The notes beneath the pieces are model-generated. The model was given only the letters and a program-made list of their open reading frames with translations, did not search any database and was not told the DNA's origin. Source: Opeltia flavorubescens (lineage: Eukaryota; Ascomycota; Lecanoromycetes; Teloschistales; Teloschistaceae). Taken from it: a stretch of DNA of 64,000 nt. The stretch covers positions 496,001 through 560,000 of the forward strand of contig KE546977.1 in assembly GCA_000442125.1 (NCBI GenBank). Direction: 5' to 3'. Shown piece by piece: positions 11,722-25,500 of this stretch. Every line of letters starts with the position of its first letter. Positions within the stretch are counted from its first letter, which is position 1. The translations under genes and the position numbers were made by a program.

Positions 11722-14402
11722 AAAGATAAAGCCTACTATTAATATATTTTTCGCGGTTAAATAAATTAACTAGAATATCTATTAGAATAGCTACTTAATA
11801 ACTTCTAATTTAATAATTTTTCGTATATTTTTAAATAGTTTAACTAGTTTTAAATAAATTTACGCTAGTACTAGTAGAATATTTAGCTTAATAATTAGCT
11901 TAATTATAATAGCTATAATTAAAAGTAGTTTTTTATTATAACCGGAACGTAAATATTAATATAAAATATTATTTAACTTAAAAATTATATTATATTTATT
12001 ATATTAATATATTTTAACTAGTTTAAATTCCGCGCGTTTTATTATAATAAAATAGAATTCTATTATATTATTATATTAATTAAGATTATTAATAGTAGTA
12101 TATAAAGTTCTATTAGGCTTTTTATTTATTATATATTTAGCTTTAATAAAATCCATTAATTAATAGAAACTATTTTTATAATTCTAGTATTTTTTTATTT
12201 TATTACCTAAAACTTACTCGCTAGAAGCTTTTTATTAGAAATAAGCTCGCTAGTTATTTAGCTGGCGGCTTTTATATAAATTCCGGCTACTATTATACTA
12301 TTAATAGCTATAATTTTATTAATTTCTAGTTTAATTCTATTATAATAGAGTAATCGCTTTAAATAAAAACTACTAATAATTATTTTAAATAATACGCTAA
12401 TTATTTTCTATACTAGGCTTATTCTTAATTAATAGAACTTATAGAACCGTAAAAAAATTCTAGTATTAATATATAATAGAAAATATATTCGGTTAGTTTT
12501 TTTATATATAACTCGGGTATATAAATAAATATCTAGACGTATAAAAAAGATTATTTTATAGCGATTAGTATACTATTACTCTTTTATATTATTTACTTTT
12601 ATTCTTTTATAAAAGGTTTAATTTTAACGTTTTATAGTTTTTATTACTACTATAAATATCGAATTAATTATTTTTTTTATTTTAAAAGAACTTATAAAAG
12701 GTTTTAATAATAATTATTATAATTTTATCCGAAATTAATATTTATAGCTAGGTATTAAAATATTTAATATTAATTTTTATTTAAATATTTTTAATAAGTA
12801 TTATTTCTATATTTTTTACTTTAATAATAATATTATTAAAATATTTTAAAGGGTTTTTTTAAATCTATATATTATTAATAATATAGTATATTTATTTTAA
12901 ATACGCTAGTATAATAAATAATAGCTCGCTAAAATAATTTTTAAAAAATATATACTATAATTTAATACCTTTATTTAATTATAATAACTTATAAATAAAT
13001 TTATTAATTATTATAATAAATTATAAAACTACTTTATTTTATTAATAAAAATTTAGATTATAATATATTAATAATATATCTATTATTTTATATTTAATTT
13101 TTATACGCTATATAAAAGTATATATATTATAATAAATATTATATAGTTTTTTAAACTCTATAAGCTATTTACTACTATCTAATTAAAATAAACTAATATT
13201 ATAAGCCCTCTATTGTAATTTAATAATAATTAGTATAATTATTAAGTTTATTAGTATAGTAACTAATTAATTCTAGAAGTTTTATATAAAAAAATCTAGT
13301 AGTTAAACTAGACGGGCGTTTATAAATAGTTACCTATTTAAAAAAATCTATTATTATTATAATAAATTACTATTATCTATAAATCTACCCTATTATTATT
13401 ATAATAGGATTTTTATTATATCTAGCGGCGGTATATTACTACCTTCCGATTTTATTAAATAAAATAGGCTAAATTTAGTACTAGAAGAAATATAGTTTCG
13501 CTACTTAAATATATTAATAAATTTAGTAAGATTTATAAATTCGTTAAACCGTTATAAGTCTTTTAATAAACCTAAAAAGTAAAAATAAAAACCTAAATTA
13601 TTCTAAATAAAATTTATAGCTAGCTTTTAAATATAAATTTAAAAGTTTTTATGTTTAAAAATTATAATAGCGTTATTATAGAAATCGTTTATTACTTTAA
13701 TAAAAATTTATAAGTATTTACCCTAATTTATAAAATAAATAGTAATAGGAGCTATACTAGTTTTAATTACCCGGCTACTAGAAAATTTCTATATTAAAAA
13801 ACGGTATAGGTCTAGACTTCTTTTATAAATATAGTCGATATAAACTCTAAAAATTATTATAAAAGCCCGATTCTATTTTAAAAACCGTTTAATATATATT
13901 TAGAACTTTTTAATATAAAAAATAATTATAATAAAAATAAATATAATAATAAAATCGATTAAATTTTTTAAATTATTATAAAAAATATTTAAAACTTTAT
14001 TAAAAGGATTAAATACTAGAATTTATTTTAATTAACTCTATTAACCAAGTATTAATACGGAAGCGGTAGTTTAATAAATTAAAGAGCGCTAGATTTACCC
14101 GAAAAATCTAGTACTATATAATAGTTAATAGTATATATATACGGAAGTTAATAGTACCGTATTTTATACAGATTACTTTTAATTATTACTAGGTATTTAT
14201 TATATAGTAAATATAAAGTAATAGTATTATATTAAAAATAAAAAGTTATTGATTTATAAAATCTATAACTAAATAAATATAGGCGCTAAAAGGCGCTAAA
14301 TTTAACTAGATAAATATACTTAAAAGGCCTCCTTCGGGTTACGGTAGCCAATTAGCTCTACCTGCCCTATTAATCTTTTGTTTATACAGGGTGGCCGCAA
14401 TA
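11722..14402 (-). mobile_element. Ty3/gypsy fossil, family 1 copy B (gag side plus 5' LTR only)
   Basis: Partial fossil on the - strand. Collinear by eye with 61738-64000 of copy C (gag side) and ending in a 205-bp LTR at 14198-14402. Homology stops abruptly near 11722, so pol and the 3' LTR are absent here. The copy is either truncated or interrupted by an insertion. It is broken throughout by RIP-type changes and looks more heavily mutated than copy C, so it is probably older. Five bases beyond the LTR are ATTAC; no partner duplication is seen at the truncated side. Confidence 0.82.
14198..14402 (-). repeat. 5' LTR of family 1 copy B (205 bp)
   Basis: Same length and landmark blocks as 57236-57440 (same orientation) and 3171-3375 (opposite orientation). 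The right edge reads GGCCGCAATA where copy C has GCCGCAACA. The interior keeps a CpA/TpG-rich patch around 14328-14420 that escaped much of the mutation. Confidence 0.85.
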
Positions 14403-17400
14403 ATTACCGTCTCGCCTGGTTTTATACGCACGTTATTTAGCCGCCGACCTTTATTATTTTATAAGTAATAAAATTTAGAGGCTGAAACGTATTATTCTAT
14501 TTTATATTTATATAGCTCGTTCTAAATATTTTATCTTTTAATAGTACTAGTAAAACTTTAATTTTTTTTAAATTTAAAAATTAGTATTTTACGCGTATTA
14601 TAAATAATATTATTTTTATTTTCTACCCTTTAACTAATACCGCACGGAAAATATTGACCGATTCGTATAATATAAATCTACTAGTATTAATAAACGATTA
14701 TAATAGCGTTAATACTGCTTTTTATTTTTTAATACTTTTTTTTACCTTTAATAGAGCTTTAAAAAATGGAAAATATTATATTATAGAACGATATTAAAAT
14801 ATTAATATTCATTTTATAGATTCTATAAGTAGTATAAAATATTATTTATTTTTAATTAATAATAAAGGCGTTTTTATCTTTTATAAAAAATTAATAAATA
14901 ATATTCTAATAAATAATTAATAATATAATAATTAGATTTTAAAAATTTAGAATAGGATATAAATTAATATATACTATATTATATTTACTAACCGAATACC
15001 GTAGTAAAATAATCTTTAATAGAAGTATAAGTATAAAATAAAAAAAATAAAGAAATTAAAAGTCTAAATTTCTATTAAATCTATATTTTTATAATTAACG
15101 CCCGCTAATACTATCTAAATAGAAATTTTTAGATTTTATATATTTATAAATACTTTTAATAATAGTTTAAAGTTAATAAAAAAAAAATTAATAAAATTGA
15201 AATTATATATAAAAGCCGCTTCTTTTTTATAGTAAAGAAATATAACTATAAAAAACTTAATTAGCGTAAACTTTAAATATAAAAAAAGATTATAGATTAT
15301 AGAATTAAATATATAAATTCTGTATTTTTTAAAATTTTTTTTTAAAAGCTTATAATAATCGAAATCGAATATAATATATCTATTAGAAATTATTAACTAC
15401 TTATCTAGCCCGGTTTTTATAATAGAATTATTAACTAAAAAGAGTTTTAATAAGATTATCTATTAAAATAGCGACCTTATATTCTATAATATAGCCGTTA
15501 ATATTATAAAATAGCTATATAGCGTATTAAAGTATTTTTATAAACTAAATATTATTTATATAATAATTTAATTAAATAATTTACTAGTTTATCTAAAACA
15601 GTTAATTTATATTAAAATAACTAGTTTCGAGTACTTTTATTATAGCGAAACCTTTATATTTTTTTTAAAATCGATTTATCCGGCTTTTAAAGTTTAAAAG
15701 GAAAATTATAAAGATAGTATAATTTTTTTTATCTAGAAAGAACTATTAGTAAATCGAGGATACTTTAAAGAAAAGAAAAATTTTTATTATANAAAACCTA
15801 TAAATATCTAGTATACTAGTATTATATACTTCTAGCTTACTCTAAAATAAACTCTCTACTATTTTATTACTAAAAAGCCAATCGATATATAAACCGCTAA
15901 TTATATTAATTTTCTATTTATAATTTAATCTAAAGGCTCTTTAAAAAAATCTAAAATATAATTATAAAAGCTAGAATTATTATTAAATCTAATACCGCTA
16001 CTATTATTAATATTTCTATAAAAGCTATTTAACCCTAATCTAAAATTAAAAGCGAAAATCGAAAACTATCTTTTAGATTTTTAGTTTAATTATAGTATTA
16101 AATACTTGAATATAAAGCTTTAGATAGAATCTATTTATAAATATTAAAAACTTAATTCTATATCTAGCTAAAAAAGATAATTAGATCTGGTTTTAGAATA
16201 AAGCTAATAATCTAGTTTGAGGATTTTTATTTACTAATAATATAGTAAATAAAACTATAATTAATTATTTAATTCTTAATAATATAAAAGATAAGGATAA
16301 AATTATAGCCTATTTTAAAATTTATATTTAAAAACCGGGTATTCTAATATTAAAAAAAGGTTTATTATAAGTATAACTATTAACGGAATTTTTATCCTTA
16401 TTAAGATTATCTATTACTAGAATATAGTAGATAATATAAACCGGTGCTATTAAAATAAATAATATTTCTAAAAAAAATCTCGCTTAATATTACTTTTACT
16501 ATAAAATTAAAAAGGTATAAAGCGTTTAATAAGCTATTAGAAAACTAAACCCCCTTTAATATATATAAAACGCGTTTATATATTATAGATATCTTTTTAA
16601 TAAGTTTATTTATAGATTTATATACTTTATTCTAAAATATATAAGCGATATTAAGAGAAAACAAGCCGATAGTTATACCTATTTATAAATTACCGGTTAA
16701 AAGGATAATATTTATAAAATAATATATATTAAATTCACTTATATTTAATATAAAATAATTATATTAAAGCTAAAATTATTCCTAATATTTTATCTAAAAT
16801 ACGCAACGTCCTTTAATACTAGTTAAAAGTTTTTAATTAATTATTAAATCTTTTAAATATCTAAAAAAAGAACCGAGTAATTATAGCGAAAAAAGGCGAG
16901 TTTATTTTTTTTTTCTATTTTTAGCTAACCGACCGTTTGAAATATTAGCTTTTAATATTAAAAAAATAGCTTTACTTTTTAAAATTAATTTAACTCTTTT
17001 TAAATAAACTAATATTTTTAGATATAATTATTATTAAATTATAATAGATAGAAAAAATATTTTATAATTTGAAAATACCTAGTTTCTATATAAATATTGA
17101 ATATAACAATTCTAATAATAAATACCGTATTAAAATTTATAAAGCGCTTAGATATTATATATAATAAAAGCGCTGTTAAATTACCGGTATATATAATAGT
17201 ATATTATATAGAATTTGCTAGAAATATATAGTATATTCTAGTATAGAACCGGGCTGGTAAATATTTATTAAAATATAGGGAAATTATTTAAATTGGATTA
17301 ATAAATTATATTTACCGCGTAAAAGTAAAGAAAAGAATATTTATATAAATCTATTAAATTTTAAAACTAGCGTTTTATTATTCTTTTTAACCGCGTTAAT

Positions 17401-20177
17401 AAAACTCTTTCGTATATAATTTTATTATATTTTTATAAGCTTTTTATATTAATTAATAAAAAACCTTTTAAATATTATCCGAGTAATAGAATTTATTTTT
17501 TAATAGCCTAATCTAATTATATCAATAATATAGAGTATAAATTTTAAAGCTCTCTAGTATTAAATACTAGAAATAATCTAAACCTTTTATATACTACTAA
17601 TTATCTAGCGGATCTTCTATAGAATATTCCTACTTTTTATATCTAGTAATTAAAGGTATTCTCTATCTATATTAAAACTATTTTATAATTATAATATATT
17701 TTAGAATAGAAAACGATAATAAATATAAAATATAATCGATCGAAAAAACGAACTAATTATTATCTAAATTTTAGGAATCCGAAGTTTATAAACTACTATT
17801 TTCTAAATACTTCGTATTATATTTATATTAGCTTAGAATTATAGCGGACTATATTTATTATTTATTATATCTTATTTTTAATTAAATATATATTTTATTT
17901 TATTATTAGACTAAAATACTCTAAAATACTAGGGAAAAAGTTTTCCTTTGATAAAGTAAAGAATTGAATTATAATAATTTCTAAAAGATAATTATTAGCT
18001 ATAGTTAGCAAGCTATTATTATTTATAAAAAAAATATTTTTTATATACTATAGTCTCTAATAGTATTTAATATAGAGTTATAATTTATTAAAAAGCCGTT
18101 TATTTAATTAAAAAGTATACTAATATATTTAAAACGCCGCTTTAAAAAATTTTACCTAATTTATTTATTATTTTTGATATTTTCGCCGACTATTATAAAT
18201 TAGAAGGTATCGCCTATAAATATATCGCTATACTAGCGATAATTCTAACGCTTTTAATATATAAAACTTTTTTATTTAAACTTTTATATTTCGTAATATC
18301 TTTACAATTAAATACTATATAAGACTAGAACTAGAAATATTATAATAACTTTATTAATTATTTTAATAGCTATATTTCTTTAAATTATAACTTTAAAGAA
18401 ATAAATTCGCTTTTATATAATATCTTTTTGAAATTTACCGTCCCTTATAACTTTATTAAAATTAATTTATTAGAAATTATAAAAGCTATTAAACCGTTAT
18501 AAAATAATTTATAAATCTTTATACTATTAATAGCTAAAAAATATCCGAAATTATCCCTTTTATAACTAATAATAATTTCAAATAGCTAGTAGATTTATAT
18601 TCTAAAATCTACTTCGAGAGATTAGCTACTAATTAATCTCCCAGCCGTTTCTTAAATAAATACTATCTAATTATTCCTTTCAATAGGATATTTTCTAATT
18701 ATTAATCGGTAAAATATTATACTTTATACTCGCGAATTTAATATAGCGTATTTTATTTAGCTTAATATAAAAGCTCCTTCGCTATTTTTATCGCTATTTA
18801 ATAAAATAATTCCATTTAATTTAAACTTTAAAGTTAAAATATATATAAAATATTATTATAAACCCTTTAAATATTAAATAATATAAAAACTAGAAATTAA
18901 CGAAAAACTACTAAATTAAAGCGGCCCGAAATCTATTCCTCTATATAATTTTCGCCTATCGCCGATAGCTTATATATAATATATTAAAGGAAATAAAATA
19001 TATATAAAAACTAATATAGTATTTTATAATACTAGTTATATATTATTTAATTAGTATAAAAACGTTAAAGAAGAAAATTTATAGCTCGCTAACGAAATTA
19101 AAAATAATAATATTATTAAAAGAGATATTTTATATTTTTAAATAAAAACTAATCCGAATTAAAATAATAATTTAGAAAATACTAAATTTAAAAGTATAGA
19201 TAAATAAATAAATCAGGACTATATTTAAAAATAGTAAATAAAAGTAGAAAATAAATAGCTAAATAAAGAATTAAATATTATAATAAACGATTTGAACTTT
19301 AATAACCCTCTAGCTCTAGTCTCGCGATAATTCCGCTACTGTATAAGTCTCTATATTACTATTAATAAAAAAAAGAGTTCTAGTAGTTTAAATATATAAT
19401 AATCTTTTAATATATTTAAAATAAAAATAAATAATTAAAAAAAATCAAAATTTATATATATTATTAATATTTAACTGCTTTTAATAAAATAAATAATAAA
19501 TACAATTAGTTTAAATAAATAAAAAAAATATAAATATAAATCTATTATTAATAATAGATAATCTTTTTTTATATATTCTAAATAGAGGTTTTATATACTA
19601 CTATAGTATAATTCTATAAATCTATTATACCGTTTAATATTATATTATATCGGGAATAGAAATATATAATTAATTAACCGCTAAAATAGTACCGGAGATA
19701 TTTATAATAAAAATACTTCTTTAAATTTCTATAAACTGCGAAAATTTTTAACTAAATAGAAAATAATAAATCTTTATTTCTAATATAGAAAATATATTAA
19801 ATAATTTTATATTTAATTAAAAAGGTTTTTAATAGATTTAATAATAAAAAAACTAAAATCGGCTTTTTTATAGACTTAATATCTATTTTATAGCGGTAAA
19901 AACTATAATTTTCCTATTTCTAATAAAAAAAAATTAATATATTAATAGTAGTAATTTATTATTTATACTCTTTTTAATTAAAGATATAATACAAATAAAA
20001 AGCGTATTAATAATTTAAATCCTTTCTATAAAAATATACTAAACTATTTAAAAAACTTTTTATTCTATAATTAATATCCCTTTTAATTAATTTTAAATAT
20101 TAATTACTAGCTGTTTTTTTTTATATTTCTCTTTAAATTCTATTAGAAGCGCTTTTTTATATCGGCGTTTTATATAT
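14403..20177. other. unassigned AT-rich RIP-mutated repeat DNA
   Basis: About 5.8 kb without a usable frame. The first 50 bases keep some unmutated sequence, then normal RIP texture resumes. Parts of the + strand between about 16500 and 19400 give long peptide-like stretches between stops, suggesting a decayed element read rightward toward the LTR-like repeat at 20178. I could not identify reverse transcriptase, integrase or transposase blocks with confidence. One N lies at 15792. Confidence 0.45.
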
Positions 20178-20366
20178 TGAAAGTATACAAGCAGTATATC
20201 GCCAAGTATACCAAGACGGGTACTCCCGCAGAGCTTTAGCAGAGCCTTATTTACCTAATCGGGTTAAACTGGTATGGGAGTAGCCCCAGCCCCCAAATTC
20301 ATCTGTATATAGAGTGGGCAGAGCCCAGGTTAGTCAATCAAGCAGTATTCTATATATATAATTTCA
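20178..20366 (+). repeat. 189-bp LTR-like repeat, copy 1
   Basis: Begins TGAAAGTATAC and ends TATATAATTTCA, so it has the TG...CA ends of an LTR. It recurs in reverse complement at 52790-52978 with exactly the same length. It keeps many CpA/TpG sites (GCAGAGC, GGCAGAGCCCAGG, AGTCAATCAAGCA), so it is far less mutated than its flanks. It contains a TATATAGAG TATA-box-like motif at about 20304-20312. It could be a solo LTR, or the 3' LTR of a decayed element on its left. No convincing 5-bp duplication is visible; the flanks are simple AT. Confidence 0.65.
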
Positions 20367-22330
20367 ATATTATATTATAGTATATATAATAGGCTTTTTA
20401 ATATTATTTATAAAAAAAAATCCCTTTTATATTAATAAAAAAATATTTACGTTTTTAATATTTTCGCTGTAGCGAATTCAATCGCTAATATAGAAATTTG
20501 ATTTTAAAATAATAATTAATTTCGATCTACTAATTATAATTAAATCTTTTTAATTATTAAAAATTAATTATATAACTTATTCTATTAATAGCTCGTATTA
20601 ATATAATTTACGGCTTTAAACTACTATAGACTATTTATATATCTAGTATATATTTTAAAGCGTAGTTTTTTTAAAAAATAAACGAGTTATAATATTATAA
20701 AATAATATTTTATTACGCGTCTAGAGTTTTATTTATATAGAGAATAACTAGTTCTATCTATTTAATAGTTTATTTCCTTTTATTATTATTATTAAAAGCT
20801 TATTTATTACTTTATTAAAAGGTATACGGACTAGTAAAAAGTTTTATACTAGTAATACTTCTAAGATTAGTTATTTATAAATGGAAAATAGAATTTACTA
20901 AAGCTTTCTTTTTAAAAATCTATATACTTTTTATAATATTCTTATATTATTAAAATAAAAATTTTTCCGCTAGATTTTTCTTTAAAAGAACCGGTAATTA
21001 TTTAAATCTAAAAATAATTCGAAGGTTAAATAGATATTTTAATAAAATTAAATTAAAAGCGGAAAAAGTTTAATTTATAAAAAATAAAGCGAGTATAATA
21101 ATTTAAAAATAAAATAAAAGGTATAATTTATTTAAAATATTAAAAATTCTAAACTAATTTTTTTTATTTTTATAAGCGATAATAGTACGTTAAAAACTAA
21201 TATAATATAAAATATAAAAACTTATATATTTTCCTTTCTAAAATAGCCTTTAATATAATTAATTATAATTTTAATTAGTATTTAAAGCTATTTTACTCTA
21301 TTAAAACTTTTAAATAAAGTTACTCGAATATTCTAATAACGAACCGCTAATAAAATGGAAAGCCGGTTATTTATAATTCCTATAAACTATATAATTAAAG
21401 CTAATTATACGCGGTATTATTTATAGAAAAAAGTTACTTCTATTAAAATATATAGTATTTTTAAAAACTCGAATTTATTTTTAATATATAATATAGGCTT
21501 TTTCTTTTTCTTTTTCTATAGGCTATATACAATCGTAAACTATTACCGCACCTATTAATATTAGTAGTAGATATTACTTTTAAAATAGCTACTATACCTT
21601 ATATATCTAATTTTTAATAAATAAATTGAGAATATAATAACCTATAACCTATTTTTAAATAAAATATAAAGCATTTTAATATATTTATAAAAAACTAGCT
21701 ATATTTATATTACCCTCGCGTTTTTTTAAAAACCAGTCGAAAAAAATATAAATAATTTTAATCGAAATATATTCGAAAGTAGTTATAAAATTTTTTTTAA
21801 TATATTAATAGTATTTAATAGCGTTAATTTAATTTATTTAATTAAAGAAATCTTTATTAATATTAAAATTTTTTAATTAGATTTAATATTTATTTATTAC
21901 CCGTTTTATAAACTTATTAAATTAATTCTAAAATATCCATTTTATTTTTTAGTTACTAATAGTAGTATAAAGGAAAGTTTCGATAATATACTCGAATTTT
22001 ACTATATTATCAAGGAGCTAGAAAAAGGAGGATAAAAAAGAAATAGGGTATATTAGATACGAGAAAAAAGGTAATTAAATCTAGTTTTAAAGGGAAAAAA
22101 GGGAACCTATAATATAAATATCTAATATTTATATTATATATAGGCGTTATATATAGGAAAACTATATAAGGACTGCTATAAAGGGAAGTATATAGAGCGG
22201 TAGGATAGTAGAAATCCAGCTAAATAATAGCTAAAGGCAGCGTTTAAGCCAGCCTAAAGTAGTAGTATCTCCGCCGTCCCCTTGTTATATTTTATAAAAA
22301 TCGTCGTTATTATAATAATTTAATTTAAAA
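20367..22330. other. unassigned RIP-mutated DNA, less mutated pocket at about 22020-22300
   Basis: About 2 kb with no open frame. The last 300 bp are purine-rich and GC-richer than the rest (CCGCCGTCCCC near 22271), directly left of the family 2 copy 1 insertion. This may be the target element into which that copy inserted. I cannot name it. Confidence 0.45.
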
Positions 22331-22335
22331 AATAG
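22331..22335. repeat. target-site duplication AATAG (left)
   Basis: Identical to 29986-29990, directly flanking the two outer LTR edges of family 2 copy 1. Five base pairs is the usual duplication size for Ty3/gypsy elements. Confidence 0.85.
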
Positions 22336-22592
22336 TGTGAAAAAAATATAATAGCAGGGAAACTGTATGGAAATATAGGTAATAGTCTGGTATTCTACTA
22401 TCGTATATACGGAGCTATACGTAAAGAATATATATATATTAATATTTAAAAAGCTATAAATTTCAGGGGGAATTCCTTTAATTATATAGGCTACCTTTTC
22501 TACTAGTATAATATAACGATATAATAACTTAGCTAAAGCTATATAATAGCTCTATAATATTATAATAAATAAGACTATTACTAATTATAATA
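22336..22592 (-). repeat. 3' LTR of family 2 copy 1 (257 bp)
   Basis: Same length as 29729-29985, 37186-37442 and 44613-44869, with shared landmarks GCAGGGAAACTGTATGG, GGAGCTATA and GGAATTCCTTTAA. It is the 3' LTR because the element reads on the - strand. The sequence just inside (22593 on) is the complement of a polypurine tract (ATCCTCTTTTC). Confidence 0.88.
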
Positions 22593-25500
22593 ATATCCTC
22601 TTTTCTATAATAATATCTTTACTATTCTATAGTTAGGCGATATATATATAATAAATAGCTAAGCCCTTTATATAAAACGCGCGTATTTAAGCGTATATTA
22701 GTTAAATTAATAATTAAAAGGTATATTATACTAATATACGTCTGTATATAAGGCGTTTTTTTATTATATATAAAATATATAAATAGTTTTACCTTATATA
22801 CTAAAAATAATTTAATATTAATATTAATATAAACTATTATATTATAATATATTATTAATACCTTTTTATATTTAGTAAATACTCGTATTAAAATATATTT
22901 ATAAAAATTATTATTATTTAATAGTTTTCCTTAATAATTCTATTATATTATTATAATTATAAATAATTAGAGTTATTAAATTTTTAATAATTTAATTTAT
23001 ATTATTAATTCTATAAACCTCGCGTTAAATAAAATAATTTTATTTTTTATTTATAAATATATAATAAATTTTTCTTTTTTAATATTAACTTTTTTTTAAT
23101 TTATATTTTTAATATTTTTATTATAATTTATTTTTATTTATTAGCTTTATTTTCTTATAAATTTTCTTTAACTTTTATATCTTTTATTATAGGTTTTAAA
23201 ACTCCTAAAACTTTAATAATTAAAAAGACTCTTTAAAATATATAAACGCCTAGTATTCTAATATTATTAAATATTCTAGTTTTATAAAAGAATTACTATT
23301 ATTAATATATAAAAACTAGTATTATAATATATATCGCTTATTTAATACTATTATTTAATAATTTTTAATAAAAAATAAATAAAGAATAACTTTATTATTT
23401 ATTATATTTTTATTTATTATATAAAATTTAATATTAGCTCTAAATACTACGCGTGTTATTTTAACTTTTAAAAAAAATATAAACTAGTATATTAAGCTTA
23501 TATATTATAATAGTTTTTTTAACTTATATAAATTTTTTAAAAATTTATTTTAATTATTAATAAAATAATCTCTACTACTATTACTACTAACGTTATTAAT
23601 TATAATAAGAAGCAATATATTATATATTATTCGCGTATTATTATCTTTTCTAGCTATAAATAAATTAAAGCTTAAAAAAAAGCTAAAATATAGTAAAAAA
23701 AGACTATTAATACCTTTAATATTATTAAAGCTATTTATACTTTAAAAAAGTCGATTAATATAGATATTAATAAAATAAATTTTATTATATATTTATCCTT
23801 TTTATATAATTTTACGCGTTAATTTTATATTAAAACCGTTTAGATCCTTTAATTATTAAAAAAAGTAGTTAAGTTTAAAAAAAAAATCTTTTTTTTATTA
23901 ATAAAAGCGAGGTAAAAATAACTAATATTATTATATAGTTTTATATCTGTTTAATATTTTATATTTATTTTTAATATTTATTTTTATTTATTTATTCTTA
24001 TATTTTATTTTTAGACTTATATCGCCTTTAAATAATTATTATTTTAAAGTTTATATTTTAATAAAACCTTTTTTTAATTATAATTTTCTTTAATAAAATA
24101 CTTTATAATATATATTTTCTATTATATATTTTATAAATAAGCTTTAATATTTATATAAAATTTTATTTCTATTACTACTTTATATTTCTAGTATTATATT
24201 TCTATATTTTTAACTTTATCTATTGACTTATTACTATATTTATATATAATTTAGTTATAATTTAATTTTTTTTCGCTTCCTTTTTAAAAGGTTTTTTTTA
24301 TTATTATTTAAAGGTTTTTTAGAGTATATATAATAAAAAGTTTTTATATAATTACTAGCTCTTAATATTTCTTTAATATTAAACTAGTTATTATTTTTAG
24401 AATTATAATTAAATTATTTTATTAAATACTATAGTTTTTTATAATACTATTTAAAATTTAATACTTTTTTAATTTTATATTACTTTTTATTATTAATAAA
24501 TAAACGTAATAAATTTTTTTTATCTTTTTTTTTACTATTATATATAGTTTAAAAAAAGAAATATAAAAAATAAAATAGATATAACTTATTAATAATAGAA
24601 GTTTTAGGTAATATAATTATAAATTTACTAGCTTTATTATTTTAAAAGGCTTATAAAATTTATAATCTAATTTTTCTAATAACCTTTTTATTTTAATATT
24701 ACGCTAATTTAATTATATTATATTTTTAATAGTAATAGATTTTAAAAAATATTTTTAATTATAATATTTAAATTATTTTTTTATTATTATTTTTTATTAA
24801 CTTTTAAATTAAGTATATATATATATATATTTCTTTCAGTATATTAACGCGTTTTAAATATATTACCTTTAATATTATTAATTTAGATAATATTTTCTAG
24901 ATTAAAATATTTATTAATAATATATTTATTATTATTATATTTAAACTTTATAAAAAGTAACTATTTATTTTAATTATTTTTATTATAGTTAATAAAATCT
25001 TTTAAAAATTACTCTAGAATTTAATTTTATTATTTAATTTACTCGTTAGTTTATAAATAAAAAATAGTATTTAAATAGTATTTAATTTTAAAATAATAAT
25101 AAAAAGTAAATTAAAATTATAAAATAAAATAAGTTTTTTAATTAAAAACTAGTAATTTAAATAAATTATAACGGCTATATATTTTATTAATAAAGGTATC
25201 CGCTAGCTTTTCTATATTTGTAGTTCTTTAATATAAAATATATATAATAAACTTTATATAACGGTCGATTATTATAAAAATTAAATTATATATTATATCG
25301 AAGCGTTTATATAAAAATAAATTATTAATAAAATCTATAATTAAATTATTAAACAGTTTTAAAGGTTTTTTTAGTAATTATATTTTATTATATAATTTAT
25401 ACTCTATAGGTTTTATTTAATAGTATATATTATAAATATTTAAATAGTATTTAATATCTTTTATTATATTTAATTAAAAGTATTTTCGGTGAATAAACTT

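Noticed and set aside
20178-20366. solo LTR with a confirmed target duplication
   Set aside because: Flanking bases are simple AT (TATAT and ATATT); the four-base match ATAT is not informative, so solo status is left open.
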